A stretch of 64,000 nucleotides of DNA from Acanthaster planci (taxonomy: Eukaryota; Echinodermata; Asteroidea; Valvatida; Acanthasteridae). The position numbers were made by a program, and so were the translations under genes. Positions 37,701 through 52,700 of the stretch are shown one piece after another. Below the pieces are notes generated by a model that had not been told where the DNA came from, ran no database searches, and saw only the letters and a list, made by a program, of their open reading frames with translations. The first letter of the stretch is position 1. Each line of letters starts with the position of its first letter. The stretch is taken from NCBI RefSeq assembly GCF_001949145.1, contig NW_019091572.1:262479-326478 (forward strand), given 5' to 3'.

Positions 37701-40700
37701 TATGTCTAGCTTTCCCAAAGTCTTTCCAAGTGAACAATATTTACATATTTTACCAACACTTCCTGTTGCAAACAGTGATTCTACCGTACACTTTCAAGTT
37801 GTTATCTGTTCACAGCTTCAGTTGCACCATGGTCCGAACACGTGCAGTAACATAAAATGATAATTTTTGGTACCGTGAAATTGAGGGGAAATTTATAATG
37901 GAGAAGTCTAGCCTAGGAATCACACACGCACACAGAATATGAACACTAGCAAAAGAGCACCTAACAAAGGCATGCAGAAAATCTCTGTCAAACTTCCAAA
38001 GCCTTTGAAGACAATTGAAAACGTAGTGAAAAAACACTCTAGTGACTATAGCAGTCTCACCTCAAAGTCATCGAACATGATGGTGACTGTAGTTCTTTCG
38101 TGCTGCGCGTCGGTGTCCTGTTGGAAGCTCGAACCATCATTTACATAGCCTATACAAAACGAAGCAAAGCAGCTTGTATTCATCTCCACAAATTACTGCC
38201 AAAGCTTTGAACTTTCCGAAATCTTTAAACAGATGTTTCAAAAAATTGTTTAAACGGGAAGCATACAAATCCGTGCGTAAATGTACAGCACAAATACATT
38301 AGACTATCAACATTTGGGGAAACTAGTTCACAAGGAGGATGACCCACCTGTCTGATCCTCATCCACCACCCTGATTGGTGAGGCGCAGATGACGTCACTG
38401 AAAGCCCCCGCTCCATTCTCACTCTTGACGCACACGTAGTAGACCGGCCGGCATCCCTCAATAAATGCCTCTTCGCTGCAGGTGGAAGGGTCTGTGAGCT
38501 GGAGATTCAGGTTAGACAAGACACCGCTGCTCTTGGAGCCCATGGAGGTGAATGGTTGGACGTCTTCGGAATCTAGACAGAATTGAGAATTGTTTATAAA
38601 GTAGAAACAAATATAAGATCCAAATTCAGAAATTGCCAAAATGTCTATTTTTCGAACCGTATCTTTATTTTTATTAGTTGATTGAAATGACCAGTAATTT
38701 CCAAATGAATAAGGAAAACTAAGAGCGTGAGGTAACTTTTTATCAATATTTGAAAGAGAAGAAAACAGTTCATCAGACAATTCAAACTATAGCCCTCCAA
38801 AATACCATCAGCTCATGAAAAAAATCTTTTGGATCATGCCATGGATCACATTTTTCCCACGCTGAAACGTTTCAGCAAAACTTTCCTTGAGAAAGCTTTT
38901 ATGATGTACTCACATGGTGTTGTTCCAACTGCCACCCAGTAGCTCTTGATGCCACTCTGTCCATCTGCAGCTAGCCAGGATGCTTGGATGGAGGAACGAC
39001 TGTTCTGGTACAAGTAACCTCTAAAGATTTCTTCAACCTCCCCATCCAGGTTACCGCTTCGGACAAATCTCATCTGCGATTGAAATCCACATATAATCGA
39101 CACAGTTAATTTCGGTATAACTTATATCCAGCAAAGTCACTTATAAGTTTGAATGGTCACCATGGTGATAGACAGTAATGGTACATAATACAGATTTTCA
39201 CTCCCAGTCTCGGAGAGTTATGTATAACAAATGACCAGTAACTTCTTTGCAAAAAGGCTCAGGTGTTAAGTCTACTGAAATGGGTTAGCCCTCTTGGGGA
39301 TCGAAACGACAGCTGTGAAAGCAAGCCGCTATAGACTGGTGAAATGCTGTTACAAAAGTACCTGTTCGTGAAGAGTTAGGTATCTACTGTAGTATGTGCT
39401 TCTTTTCAGTGTATCATCAGCCTTTACAAGCATTACAGTCGAGACAATAACAGAAGCGGGCGCTAGATAATCCACACAACACGCAACAAGTATCAGCCTG
39501 AAGATTAACGGTGATGTAGGAAAGCTTTTGTTGCAGCTCACTTGAAAACACTTTGACTTAAATTCAAATGATTTTGCTGGGAGTACCACAATTAGTTATG
39601 ATCATTTTTCAGTGTGTAACCACATGGAAGAGAAACATATTTTTCTCCTTGCATGCGAATATTAACAAAAATTTGGATGCATTAAAACAGGAAGAGCAAC
39701 AGAAGTTTTAACACACGGAATAGCTGACCACAGAGGAAATATCAGTGGCTTACCTACTCTTTTGTCAGCCCTAGAATCACTCTGTTTTGGATGTATCCAA
39801 GACTGGTACTTACCACAGGGGGACTGGGATCAACCTTGACGCCACTTGTTTCATGAGAGGCAACTAGTTTTGCTTGGTTTTTGGCTTTGACTCGTGTCAC
39901 ATAAAGAGCTCCAGGACGCAGAGTCAGACCCTGTTGAACATGAGACCTGGTTGTGATATCAGAGATCAACTCAAAGCTGTTCGGGTTTCCATCTAAGCAA
40001 ATAATCAGAAACCAAACACACAAATACTTAGAGTTACAGACAGTGATCTTAATGTAAAAGCAAGTGACAGTTCGGAAATAGAAAAGGATTAGAGTAGAAC
40101 ACCTCAAGGAAGCACAAACTCACCACTTGGGAAGATTTTGTGCTTGTTCCCCTGTCTCATCTCATAGATGGCCAACTCAAAGGACTCTATGCCAGATTCA
40201 TCATCAAAGTAGTCCCAATGAACAGCTAGACTGTCAGAATGCCACTGCAAATAGAAAGCGGAGACATGATGCAATAGTATTAAAGCTTGTAATCTTTTCT
40301 CATCATGTCTCACAAGAAACTTCACAGCCCTTTGTCCCAGCTGTTCGAGATCAAGGCATCAGAAAAATGACAATGGAAATTGCCTGAAAGTCAACCTCTT
40401 TTGTCAATATTCAGTAATGTTTTATTGTCGTGCAATCCGTACTCACCTGGAAATCTGGGTCTTCTCCAACTACCAACCCGTCTCCCAGATTCCGCAGCAC
40501 AGGTGGGGTAAGGTCTATCAAGAAGCCATCGGTAGGGGTATCAATGTGATTGAAAGCCTGGTTGATAGTGCGTAGTTTGACATACACCTGATCCTTGTGA
40601 TGGAGATGGAATTGGTGCCACTCAATGGAGGATGTAGCACTGCCTACTGACTCTGCCTCATGGATGACCTCAAAGTCACTTGTGCTATTGAAGCTAAACA

Positions 40701-43700
40701 TTGCCGAAGAGTTGATAAAAGTTAGCATAAAGATTTTATACAAATCCATATACGTTCCCAGCAAATACCAACCATCTTCTACGGAATTTTTACAAAAACT
40801 CTATAGAATTACTATAACGTTTCTAGATTTCGGTCTAAAAATCCTATGGAAAATCTTTAGAATACATTTAGAAACTTTTATATGCATTCACACTGTTCGT
40901 ACATATTTGAGACTGAATTTAGAAAAAGGTTGATCAGATCAGGAGGTTTCTAAAGAAAGCCCTCTTCTCTGTAGAGCTCTTTATAATATATTCTTGGGAT
41001 TTCTTTAGAAAATGTATGCAAAAAGAACACTCTTTGAAATTTGGTCTTGGTCTGAAATTGAACAACTGTCGTATTCAAATTAAAGAGTGTTGTTGTAAGT
41101 TGGGTCCAACATAAGTCCCTGCAAACCCACCAGTCCATTAACCACCATCAATTCAGTCTACAAATTATTCAAAGGAAGTGAAACGAAAATGCTCTGTCGT
41201 ATTGTTTATCTTGTTACTTGTAACTGATTTTAACTCGTTTGCGACTTCATTAGTAATGGTTCAATCCCAACGATAATTTGATATTAGTTGAAAAATATTG
41301 TACATAAACATTCATTTCGAGTGAAAATCTACAAAAGCCATCTTCACCTGCTATCCTGCTTGCGATATACTGTCACTTGGTAGTCTTTAATACCAGAGTC
41401 TGGATCAGAGAATCCATTCCACTGAGCTTCCACAGTGGCCGGTCTTGAGGAGAAGTCCAGATCTGTAGATCCAGGAAGCAGGCCATCATACACATTTCCT
41501 TGAATTGGCGGAGTGAGGTCCACAGTCACTGACAAGGAGAAAATTAAGATGTTTATACTTTCAATACTCAGACGAAGGAGATGCAATTCGATAACAATTA
41601 TTTCCTGAGAGTTGACGCCACAGATTTTTTTTAACATCAGAGGAATGAAATTGACAGTCGCTAAGATGTAAAATATTAGCTTAAATATGTCAGTGTTTTT
41701 GGTGATGAAACATAGGCATTACATTGAAATGCGACGACAGAGACTGAATGACCGTATTGTTGACAACGATGAAAGAAAAATTTGTGGTCATTAATGATCA
41801 TGATGAGGTTGGTGATGAAAGGGCTTGATAGCAATTGCCACGAACAGGATGACTATGGTAAGAATTTGGATGATGAAGGTAATATCTTCCAGATAATCAC
41901 TCGCGAAAACTTGACTCAAAAATAAACAGGACTGACAGTGACTTCAGTAATTAATAAATATAACTACCTCCATTGGATGAAGCGGTCACATTGAGTTTAT
42001 CATATCCACCATGGAAGGCTATGAGTGTGGAGTAATACGTCTCCCCGTGCTGCAGGGTCACATAGCCAGAGCAAGAACCATGCTCCTGACGAGACACTTT
42101 GACAAAGTTTACCACATTAACGAGACCTGGTTGAGTACCAACCCCCCACAGGTAGGAGAAGATCCCAGACTCGGGGTCATACCAGTTGTACCAATTAGCA
42201 CAAATCTATTGAGTTCAAAAGAGAAAGCGATGAAATTGCAACCTCCTGCTGTGCAATTAGACAATACTGTTTATTGGTAACGATTAGTCACCAACAACCA
42301 ATAAAGGGATAGTTAGGTAAATTGTAGCAATGGCATTTCTTTGTCACATCTGTGACCTAGGATCACATCCTGCACAAGCCGATATAATTTTTTTTTTTTA
42401 CATCCTTTCAACGTACGTCCGCTTCATTTTGTCTCCACATTCTATGCCTAAAATTCTTCAAGCCTCCTTTGGTTGATAAGGACTCCAGACGAATCCTTGG
42501 TTTTACTACGAGAATAAATTTAGATAAAGTTGAGAGGGTTGAGGATACAGGGTTAGGGAATCCTCAGATTTTACCCCAATGATTACCGTTCCTGTTTATC
42601 AGTTTTACTGTAAGTCAGTCTCATTACCTTGTTTTTGTCCTTGGTAAATACAAGGTCTTGTCCAGCGTACGGTCCATCGAACAAGTCTCCAGCAATAGGT
42701 GGAGAATCATCAACTAGAATTGGCCTGTCAGCATGGTCTATGGTTCGCAGGTCAACTGCAAATATTAATATTGACGGTTATCAGCATAAAATAGGATGCT
42801 CAGTGCAACTGTTTATCTTTTTGTTACTTTGTTGGTTTAGTTTTCTTTTTGACAATTTGATATTTTTTTCTCAAGGTGCAATCAAAATGATTTCTGCTTT
42901 ACAATGACCTATAATCGGGAGAAAATAATGAAATATGACTGCACTGCAGACTTGTTGTTACTATGTGGCATAATATCTACGGACAATATTATAGTGATCT
43001 GTAGAAAATAATTGTTTGTACTGAATTTCATTTGCAAATGAATATATAAAATATAGTACTTGAAACCAATAACTTTACCAAAAGTGGTGTTTTGCAATAA
43101 AGTTTTAATTTTAACACTGAACTTTGCATTTGCATAAGTTTGGACACAGTGTATTACTGCTTTGACCATGTAGGCTGATCAAAGTACATGATCAAACATA
43201 CCTCCAAAAAGATAAAAGGTAGAAAACGCTTCAACTCAAGCAATATTTATTAAGAGTGCTCACTGATGATAACTTTGCTTGCTGATTAATTCACAGGGCA
43301 CAAGGCTTAATACGCAAGGCTTCATGAAACCAGTTGTATTGCACCAGGCAAAACCCACTGAACAACTCCAATTTGGTGCATTATTGGAAGTCGGCTCCTT
43401 AATAATGTGTTACCGTTGTTAACTGCTCTGACTTTAACCCAACAAGGTATGCCAGGCGGTATCTTGAAGTCCATGATAAGCCATTCGACCACAGCGTGAT
43501 CCTCCCAATCGCGCAGCGATTTGTCCCTGGGAGTCCTGCCTGCTGCTAGGTGATACTCAAACAAATGGGACTCAGGATCGCTGCTCGAAATTAAACAAAG
43601 GAAACTAGAAACGTGTTGTGATGGAATTTTAAGTCTGGAAAGCAATAATTTATAAGAAAAAGTCGGCATATGTACGGTACTACAATACATTCTACAGCAA

Positions 43701-46700
43701 TTGCTGAAACAAAGCAATGACGTATTTCTGACTTTGCGACTAGCATGTCAGCCTGAAAGTGAACAAAATAAAGCTCTCAAAGCAGAATCAACGGGCTCAT
43801 GCGTGGTTTTAATTTCCACGGGCGAGACTGACGTTTCCGATTAAAGTGTGATGATTTGGGTTTCCCTGTACGACGAAATTTCATTGAATCTCTGACAAAA
43901 CTACTCACGTTGCGTTTACTCGCAAGCCAATTCTACCAATAGACGAGTTGTAAGTGATGTCGTGAATGCTGTAAATTACGGGTGGAGTGTTGTCAATAAC
44001 AAGAGGGTTGCTGTGACACACAGTGAGTGCCATAGGACCACCAAACTTCACCTTGTTGAGAGCCCGCACAGTGATGAAATAGGCCCCATCTGACGCATAA
44101 GTGAAAAGTAATTCGGGTTTTCAATCAGAATTCCTATCCTTAAGAGATTTGTTTAGTCTTGTTTTAATCGCTGCCCTCCCTAAGCCTCTCTGGGCCATTT
44201 TCGTATTTCAACTGCAGATGTAACAGGGGTACAAAGAAAATAAATGGAAATTTTGTTTGGCTATTAAGTTAATGAAAAGAGCATTGAAACTTGAAACAAA
44301 ACCACGGTTTCAAAATCTTAGTAGATCGACAATTTCTTTTGATTGGCTAAAGGCTGCAAAATAAATAGAGCAAAATGTTGTCCACGCAAAAACACTCTTT
44401 GAATGCCAACCTGTCGGGTCAAACATGTTTCACATTTAGCGACAATATTATGAAAGTATCATGTAACTTACTAATAAAGTTAACATCTTAGATAAAACTT
44501 CCATTGTGGACAAAGAAATAGACCTACCTGGAAGATTGACGTTGACAACGAGTCCCTGATGGGTCCATTCCGACTCATCGAACAGGTGAGCGTGAGGGTC
44601 AATATGCATACTGACGTCATCGCTGCAGACATCATAGCCGATGGACCAGGTGTAGCCATGGATACCGGTCTCATTGTCATGGATACCCTCCCAGTTGGCT
44701 GAAATAAAACGGAAATTTTACGCAAGAGAATGCCAAGTAATCGGTTCACGATGTACAATGGATACCTTCCTTCCTGGCAAGAGCCCGCCTCCCTTACCTG
44801 CCATGAAGGTATTGCTCCGTGTGTACAGCATGTCCACTAGTTCCTCGTAGCCGTTGAAAACTGTCATAGACCCAGGACCATCAATGATATAGCTGAGGGT
44901 AAAGATGTGAGACGGGAGAATGCATGGGAACAGCTAGAAAATGCAAACAAATTGATTGAATACCTGAACGTAGATATTTGTTGAAGAGCGCTCAAGACGG
45001 CGTCGACTAAATATTAAATATGAATATGCCTACATACTGTTTAACATTCCCACGCTTCTGTGAGATTGATTGATTGTAATTTGTTAAATGGGCTAGCCTA
45101 ACACAAGCCTTTGCTTTTTAGGGTTTTTGCCCCTCTTCTTGTCTTCTTTATGATTATTTATTACATTTTTTTGGTTAGTACTTTATGCCTTTTTAATACT
45201 GTATTACGTAGGCCTATCGCTATCATTAGAAGAGGAAATAAATGTCTGAAATGTCAATGTCAATCAATTCCGCGACTTTTTGCAACCTCAGATGACAGCT
45301 CATCAGCGAGCAGAACGCAACAAAGACAAAATTTGTCTTCCTCACTTATTCTAAAGTGCAGACTGGATGTATTCCAGACTGATACAGGATCACTACTCTT
45401 AGGCTACTGAAGGTTTCTATTTGCGTTCTATGTTTAAACTTTGCTCCTTCTAAGAAGGGTACGAAGCCACCTGACTTATCTGAACAGAGATATCAGTGAC
45501 ACTATGAAAATCTTCATCTCTTAAAAATCCTAAATGTGCCTTTTCCCTGGATTTCCCATAAAACATATCACGGCGTTTTCAGCACGTTCAGAAAGACAAT
45601 TTGCCCGCGAAATGGCCCTTGAAAACGTTATTTGTTTTGATGACTTTGAAAATCGGGTCACTTTACCATCTGTTACTAGCAGAGGTAGCCTAATGTTAGA
45701 AACTGAGATATTAAAAGATTTCAAACACATAATCCTCCTTATTAAGCTTATGGCGTACTGTAAGGGGGTCATTAAACTCCCTGAAAATCCCACAAAGATT
45801 AGTCAAATCAACCTAGGTAAACATCCTTAACACAATCCTTCGGGAATAATTTAGTCACAAAGTGATACCTTACTGTAACAAGCTTTTAGGATAAAATGTT
45901 GGTTTTGTTTTATTCATCTGTTAGTCTTGTCCAAGAGCTTAAAAGAAAAACATCTCCATCGCCCCCGTTTACTAATGACACTGACAAAGTAATAGATACT
46001 TGTCGCTGTGATTCCTACCGATGGTTGTCCAGCGGTGTGTCTTTAATGCATCGTCTCTCCCACTCCTCTGGAGTGAACTTCACACACGGCTCAAGCACCA
46101 CTTCGTCCCTAATCTCGTTCATGATCAACCCCGGCGCAGGAGGCGTGAAGTCTGCGATGATGCCGACAGATGAGATGATGTTCTCATAGCCAACGTAGTT
46201 GAGGAGCTCTATATTGAAGTAGTAGAGATGGTTGTGGACGAGTTGCAGCGATTCGTGACTGGACTCGACGGCGTGGCCGACGCCGAGGCGCTCAAAGTGA
46301 GAGAAAAGTCCTGACTGATGAAAGACAAGAACCGAAAGACAGGAAATTGACAACGAATAATCCATAATCTAAATAAAATAGTTTTCATTCGACCTTGTTC
46401 ACAGGCACCATCTGTGCATGTTTACTATTTGAAAATTGGCTTCTTATTATTATTGCATGGAATGAAAGCAAGAAACACTGATAAAAATATTTATTGATAT
46501 GAGGAAAAAGTGACTCAAAAAGCAAAATTGAAAAGCGACATCGTGACTCAGGAAAAGATTCATCCTTCAGGTAAAGGCTGTCTAAAATATTACAGAGCTA
46601 ATTTTTGAGCTGAAGACTTTACAACAGTTACTGGCTTTGCCCTCCATCAAGACGTCAATAATTTAATACCACTGCGACATTGGATTTGAATCAACCACTA

Positions 46701-49700
46701 GATCACACCCAATTTTTCGGCCAAATGGAAGAGACGTTAACTGGTTATCAGGACGCTACGAGTTTGAGTTCCACCCTGGGCAACCTGAACCTCTTTTTCG
46801 CAGAAGTTCCTTTACAGTACAGGGCAATAGGCCTAATAAGCGAAGGGATGACCCCGGAAGTTAAAAAAAATTACTATCGAAACTTTGATCTATACCTCGT
46901 GAATTTCGACCCCATGACCCTCAATCTCCTCCAACAGTTCACAGGTGAAGTCCTCAAAGTTGTAGTTGATACTCAGGCATTTGGTCTCCGGGAGAGCCAA
47001 ACAGTCCCGTGCACAGAAGTTGGGATTGCGGTGGATGATGGTTGAGGTCGGCTTAGAGATAAGGCGGCCTTTCTTCGCGGCAGTGAAGTAGTGGAAGTCA
47101 TTTACTGTAACAGAATGGACGTTATGTATAATAAAGGCTTAATCTGTAGGTGAAGAAATTGGATAACACGTTTACAAATTAATTCAAAGTCAACATCTTG
47201 ACTTTGGATTATAATCTATAAGCCATCCTGGTTTATGTACATTAAATCTCTTTCAAACTCTTTAATTTACCATTCTTAGTCGCTCTTAGTCTTAATCGAT
47301 TCTAATTCAAGATATTTTAAATCTTGTAAATCATAAAATATAAATAATATTTCCATAAGCATACATATCTGATTCATTTGATATTTTGGAGACATCTGGT
47401 AACGTTTATGCCAAATTCAGGCTTTAAGTGTGAATGGTGTGAGTACTAGCCGTACGAACATTTGTCAAATTAAATGTGGATCCATGTCCCTTTTTTCGTC
47501 TTCTAATTTTTGTTGGTCAGCCGTGATACCCTTTTGGAAGAACGTTTTTCTGTATTTAAAAGTATTCTTGGTAGCAAAACCAAAAGCTGGGATAGGATAT
47601 CAATTTTTTGTTGTAAAATATAGGAATCAGCCCATTTGCTCATTTTGGGCGCAATGAACATGTTGCTAGGCTAGAATGATCTCTTGCACATCCTGCTTAC
47701 CTGAATAACCTAGCTGCTGCCTCTCTGTAATATTGATGGTGTGCCACGGTACGATTTGATCACCCCAGATTTCAGGCCCAAACCCAACGCCTTCCTTTTG
47801 CACCAAAATGACCGAGTCGTCGTACACCACGGCCGAGGCGCGCAGTACGTGCGGGTGGCTGGTAAAGGTGAAGTCTGGCGTGATGCGGCCCTTCGGAAGG
47901 GTGATGTCGAAGGTCGGGAGGCTGCAGGTTGCCGTTGAGGAGCCACCTCCGTTGTTCACGGCATAAACAGTGAAGTGGAGAGGACGTCCTCCAAGTAGAG
48001 TCTATTACAAAGTATTGTTTATTAGTTACACATTTTGCAGAAACACTTTTGTGGTGTAAGGGAAGTCCTAAAATATGGCTTGTGCAGGCACAGGTGCAAA
48101 GTAAAAACAAGTAGCATTTCAAAGGAAAATCTCGAGGACGCTTTTTTAAATCTTTGCTCTTCTAAAAACCTATAAAAATGTAATTCGGTGAGAGATCCAG
48201 AACGCTGTAAAGGCGGATTGGGGTAAGGTACAGTCTTTTAGGGCCAAGTGATCAGGTGAAGTTGATAAATACAAACATGCAGTAGAAATGCAGGGACGGG
48301 TCTGCGTCAGACCCTATGTTAATTTCGTAATTTCGTATTTGTGCCTTAAGTTTTCGAAAACATCTTCACAGTAACAATTTACAGCAAAAAAATCATCATA
48401 ATCTGCCAGAGAAACGTTGATTGGTCCAAAGTTAATGGGTCTTTGCTTTTTCTTGGGGTGAAAACACAAAACGGTGCCCCAGAAAGTCTGAGCCGTGTTA
48501 TCAAATTTACCATTCTACAAAATTGCGCAAATCATGAATGCTTCTAGCTAAGATAACTCCATACTTGCGTAATGATCGCCGACGGTCCTCCAAACTCGGT
48601 ATTGGAGACCACGTCACTGGCTCCAGGGGCTGTCCCAACCTGGTAGAAGAACGTTACCAAGCTCTTGTCATCGAATGCTACTATCTCAAGCTGAAAGGCC
48701 GGCTCCGTGTAGTCCAGTCCAGGAACTTGTTCAACACCGCAGGCATTCTTGCCGACTACAATATTCCTAGTCAACCCACCCTTATAGGGGAACATAAATG
48801 AAGAAGAGCAGGAGTTTTGAGAGAATCAGACATTTCCATTTCTCAGAAATGTATTGCTGTGCAGCGTACTTTGTGAAGGCGAAACAATGAAAGGTCACTC
48901 TAAAAAAAACAAATCCTTTATAAATCCACTCCAAAAGAGTGAAAACCACGCTAAATGAGTAGAAATCAGTATAAATGATGAGTTTTTCCCCCGAGGTTTT
49001 CTTGAATGGCTCCTGGGGGCAGTGAAACGTGCAGTTTTGAGTGGTTTTCACTCTCTTGCAGGGAGAGAGTTCACCGATGTGCCCCGTAAAGGAACCATTA
49101 ATTAATATCATTCTGGGGGTAAAAGACCAAAGGTAATACGTGTGCCTGGCCGAAATTAAAACACATTAAACCTAAACACTCTGATTTACCAAATGCAAAA
49201 TAAAACAACACAAAGTGCTGTCTTATGTGTAATATAAGATCAGGTTGAACAGTTTACCACTGGTGTGGAGTACTCTTCAATCTCTGGTGGCGATTTATCT
49301 GGTTGCCTGGTGTGAATATCAAATATGTTTCTGTGTATTGCTGGAGCCTGATAACGCCACAGCTCCACTGAAAACAAGGTTATTCTCCCAAAGAATGGGA
49401 TTTTCAGTATCACCTTAGCTCGCAGACGGATTATTAGGGGAATCATTTCAATGTCCAGTTTTACCCTGAATAGGGGAAAGAGAAAGGGGTATTTAAGTAA
49501 TTTTCTACGGTCCTCACGATCGAATAAACAAACTATAATTCCAAGCGATTCCAATCTCTAAATATATTCATATCACATCTGGTTTTCTGAGCAGAAAGGA
49601 CATTTTTTTGGATTGCCATGCTTGGCAATTGAGAATTGGGATACTTTTTAGTAGAATCAATTAAGTATAATGTGCATGCATTTACTGCAGTGCCTTGTAG

Positions 49701-52700
49701 GGTGCTAGAGCGAAAGAAAGCACTCCATAAGACTTCAGCGATACCCCATAACAATTCACAACACAAATTCAGGTTTTTGGAATTGATTCAAAAGATATAC
49801 TAGAGGAATTTCAAAGTAACACTTGTCTCTCACTAAGGGATATATTTTATGCATGGACTATTTGGCTGAAACTTCAACGCAGGAAAAAATGATTAAAATG
49901 GGAGCGCTCTGGAAAATGTTTTTTACACACTAACTTCTTGTACGCGAGAACAAAGGATATACCCAACGCGCAAACAAAGGAAAGTGCTTGTTTTGTGATG
50001 AGGATTTTTCTCAGAACAGGTCAGCTTGATTTTCTCAAATAGTGGGCGCTGGAAGAGAAACAGAGACCAGCGGCTGGCACGTTGGGCTAACGTTACATTG
50101 TGGATGTGTGAAATATTTCCCGATTTTTGAAACAATTTCACCTGTGTAGTGGAATTTGTCGGTTTGGATTGTGTGCGGCAACATTGAGAGGAAAATTCCA
50201 GGACATCATAGTTGATTGCTCAGGTTAAAAGAGGGCTCAGAGTCCAAAAGGGTGGGTCTTCAGAATTAACAATACAAAAACAAAGGGAAGTCTACCCAAA
50301 GAAAGGTATGCGTGAGTAATTGTTCTTCAGATCCACGAAACTCTCAGATCCACGAAATTCTTGCTTGTTCAGCCTACTGCATATCCGATGCAAGACGCCC
50401 CCACTTACCCAACATCCAGCGGGAACTTGGAAAACAGAATTTCAGTTACTGTCGGGAACTTAGTGTGGAGCACATCGGCAATCAGTTCCAACTCCCCATG
50501 AAGGACAAACCCGATGGAGACACTACCTCTTACATATGCGCCAACCACTGGTGTTATTCCAGCCTAGGGAGATAACAAACCAGTCAAATTATCCATTACA
50601 TAATACCTTTAAGCTGTTTCTAAGCAGTGAAAAATCCAGTGAGGAGATGTAATACGGGTCTTAGACAACTAAGATCGAAGATTTGCAGTCGGCTAAAACC
50701 TCGTGCGCTGTTTGTGCATTATTGTTCTACACAGATTAAAAGCTGAATTCCGAAAAGAACAAATTAGAGTTGGTTGTTGAATATACCAGGAAACAAACTG
50801 GCCAGATTAAAACAGCATCAGTTGCCAATGACAGTTGTGTGTGATGATTAAGTTTTAAAATGAATTCAAGTTAGCAGGTAAAATGTTCACTTTTATATTT
50901 ACTTTTGTTAACTTTCATTTGACAACTCACGCAGAGTTGTATTGCATTTTATTGTATTTGAAGTACTTGTATTTTGAACTGTTTCAACAGGTCGTTTAAA
51001 CAGTGAGGTAATCTCTAAATTAGCAATTAGCTGCACAAAGATGGGTACTCCCAAGGGAGCAAAGATGTTTTTTAGGAAAGATAAGGGATCCGACAAGCAG
51101 CGAGGTGAGTGCCCATTGAAAAATTATGTTAAATGCACAAAACAAGTCATGTTCATGATATATTATTACAAAAACATTTATCGAGATACAACTGCAGGAA
51201 AAATTCATCCAGTACCGTTGCTTTCATGGATACAAGGGCGACTGACACCGGAATCTCCATATCAAAGAAACCTCCAGCATCAATGCCTGAAACAAAAGAA
51301 GGAAAAATATGCAGTAGAGGTCAACTCATACCAAGTTAAAGGTCGATTTTGAAATTGCACACGTTAACATTGTTTGTTACCCACAGGCGTTGCTCAAAGA
51401 TATACAACGCACGTAATAACTTGTAAGGAGAGCAGTGGTGCTCAGCACGTTTGTGTACTGTTGCTCCCAATGGGCTTTATAAAACATAATTGGACAACTG
51501 AACATAGAGCCACTAGAATAGCTTTATCTAAAACTGAGCAAATGACTGTTTCTGGCTGACTACTCCAGGCAATAATGAATTCACACTGGGCAGCTGATCC
51601 TGACCAAGCCTACAAAGGTTGTGTTCTTCAGATGTCTGCACTGGTTAAAAGGAGATCGTGGGCTCGATTCTCACTAGAGTAGTCTGGATTAAAAAGATAT
51701 TTCCAAAGGTTCCAAAAGTTTTTGAGAGAAATGTCGTAATGGGCCGACGCATGTAGGCGTATTTTAATTTAGTCGTTGAATCCCCCACTTTGTGTCTCAA
51801 TTAAACTGACTGCAGTGCTTGCTTCACCGTGTTTAAAGGGTTTTGTTTCTTTTTCAGTTTTATTAAGCTTAAGCAGATGTTATATTTCTTGAGCAAAACG
51901 ACAATATCAATTGGAGCATACACATCCTACGTTAAAGCAGTTTCAATGGAACAAAATGCAATCATTTAGATTTTTAAGCCACTGAGAAAGTAAACTTTAG
52001 GTTCACAGTCTGAACGGTGATTAATCAAACAGTGCAGTAGTTCCGGGGGGGCAGAAACATCATTCTATGGAAATGTTGATTAAAAAGACGTTTGAGAAAT
52101 AAATCATACTGAAAATTAAAATTATGGTTTTTTTTGGCAGATAGAATTCATTGCAGAACACGGAAGCATTACAGGTACATCCATGGACAGGAAGATAATC
52201 GAAAAAACTTGAAAGGAAAATCATGGGTTGAACAAAAGAGGCCAATTTCATTGAGATCGCCAGCAAAATACATACATAATTACATACCCTCACCTCTCTG
52301 GTTAAGAACGCACTGAGGGAACAGTAACCCAATGAATATTACTTTTTGGTAGAGGAAACAGCCTCTCCTATAGAGGCCACTGGCGCCTTTAAGGGTGTAA
52401 TTTTATTTTCGTCCAAATGCTAAAACCATATGTTATACCCTACCCCTGTTCATTTAGTCACTTTAAAGCCAGGGCCTCCCCTGGCCAAACAATTTTTAAA
52501 AATCTAGCCAGCCTCCATCCAGCGAATTCCCATAGGACTGCGTGTTAACTGGCCTCATGTGTTATACTGGGGATAATTTACGAAGACGGTGGCTGGGCCC
52601 GCAGTGGAATGTTTTTTTATCACTGTTGACAGCTGTCAGGAACTTGTCAGAGGCCTGTTTCGGCTACCTTTGAAGTGTTATTTTGGTTGGGGGGTGTTGT

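Noticed and set aside
44480-44758. Met/Thr/Ser-rich minus-strand ORF of 92 codons
   Set aside because: Wrong frame. The frame matching both neighbours encodes the FN3-like core ANWEGIHDNETGI.
46680-47045. 121-codon plus-strand ORF
   Set aside because: It is the antisense shadow of the PAN-like exon 46896-47104, whose splice sites and Cys pattern are clear on the minus strand.
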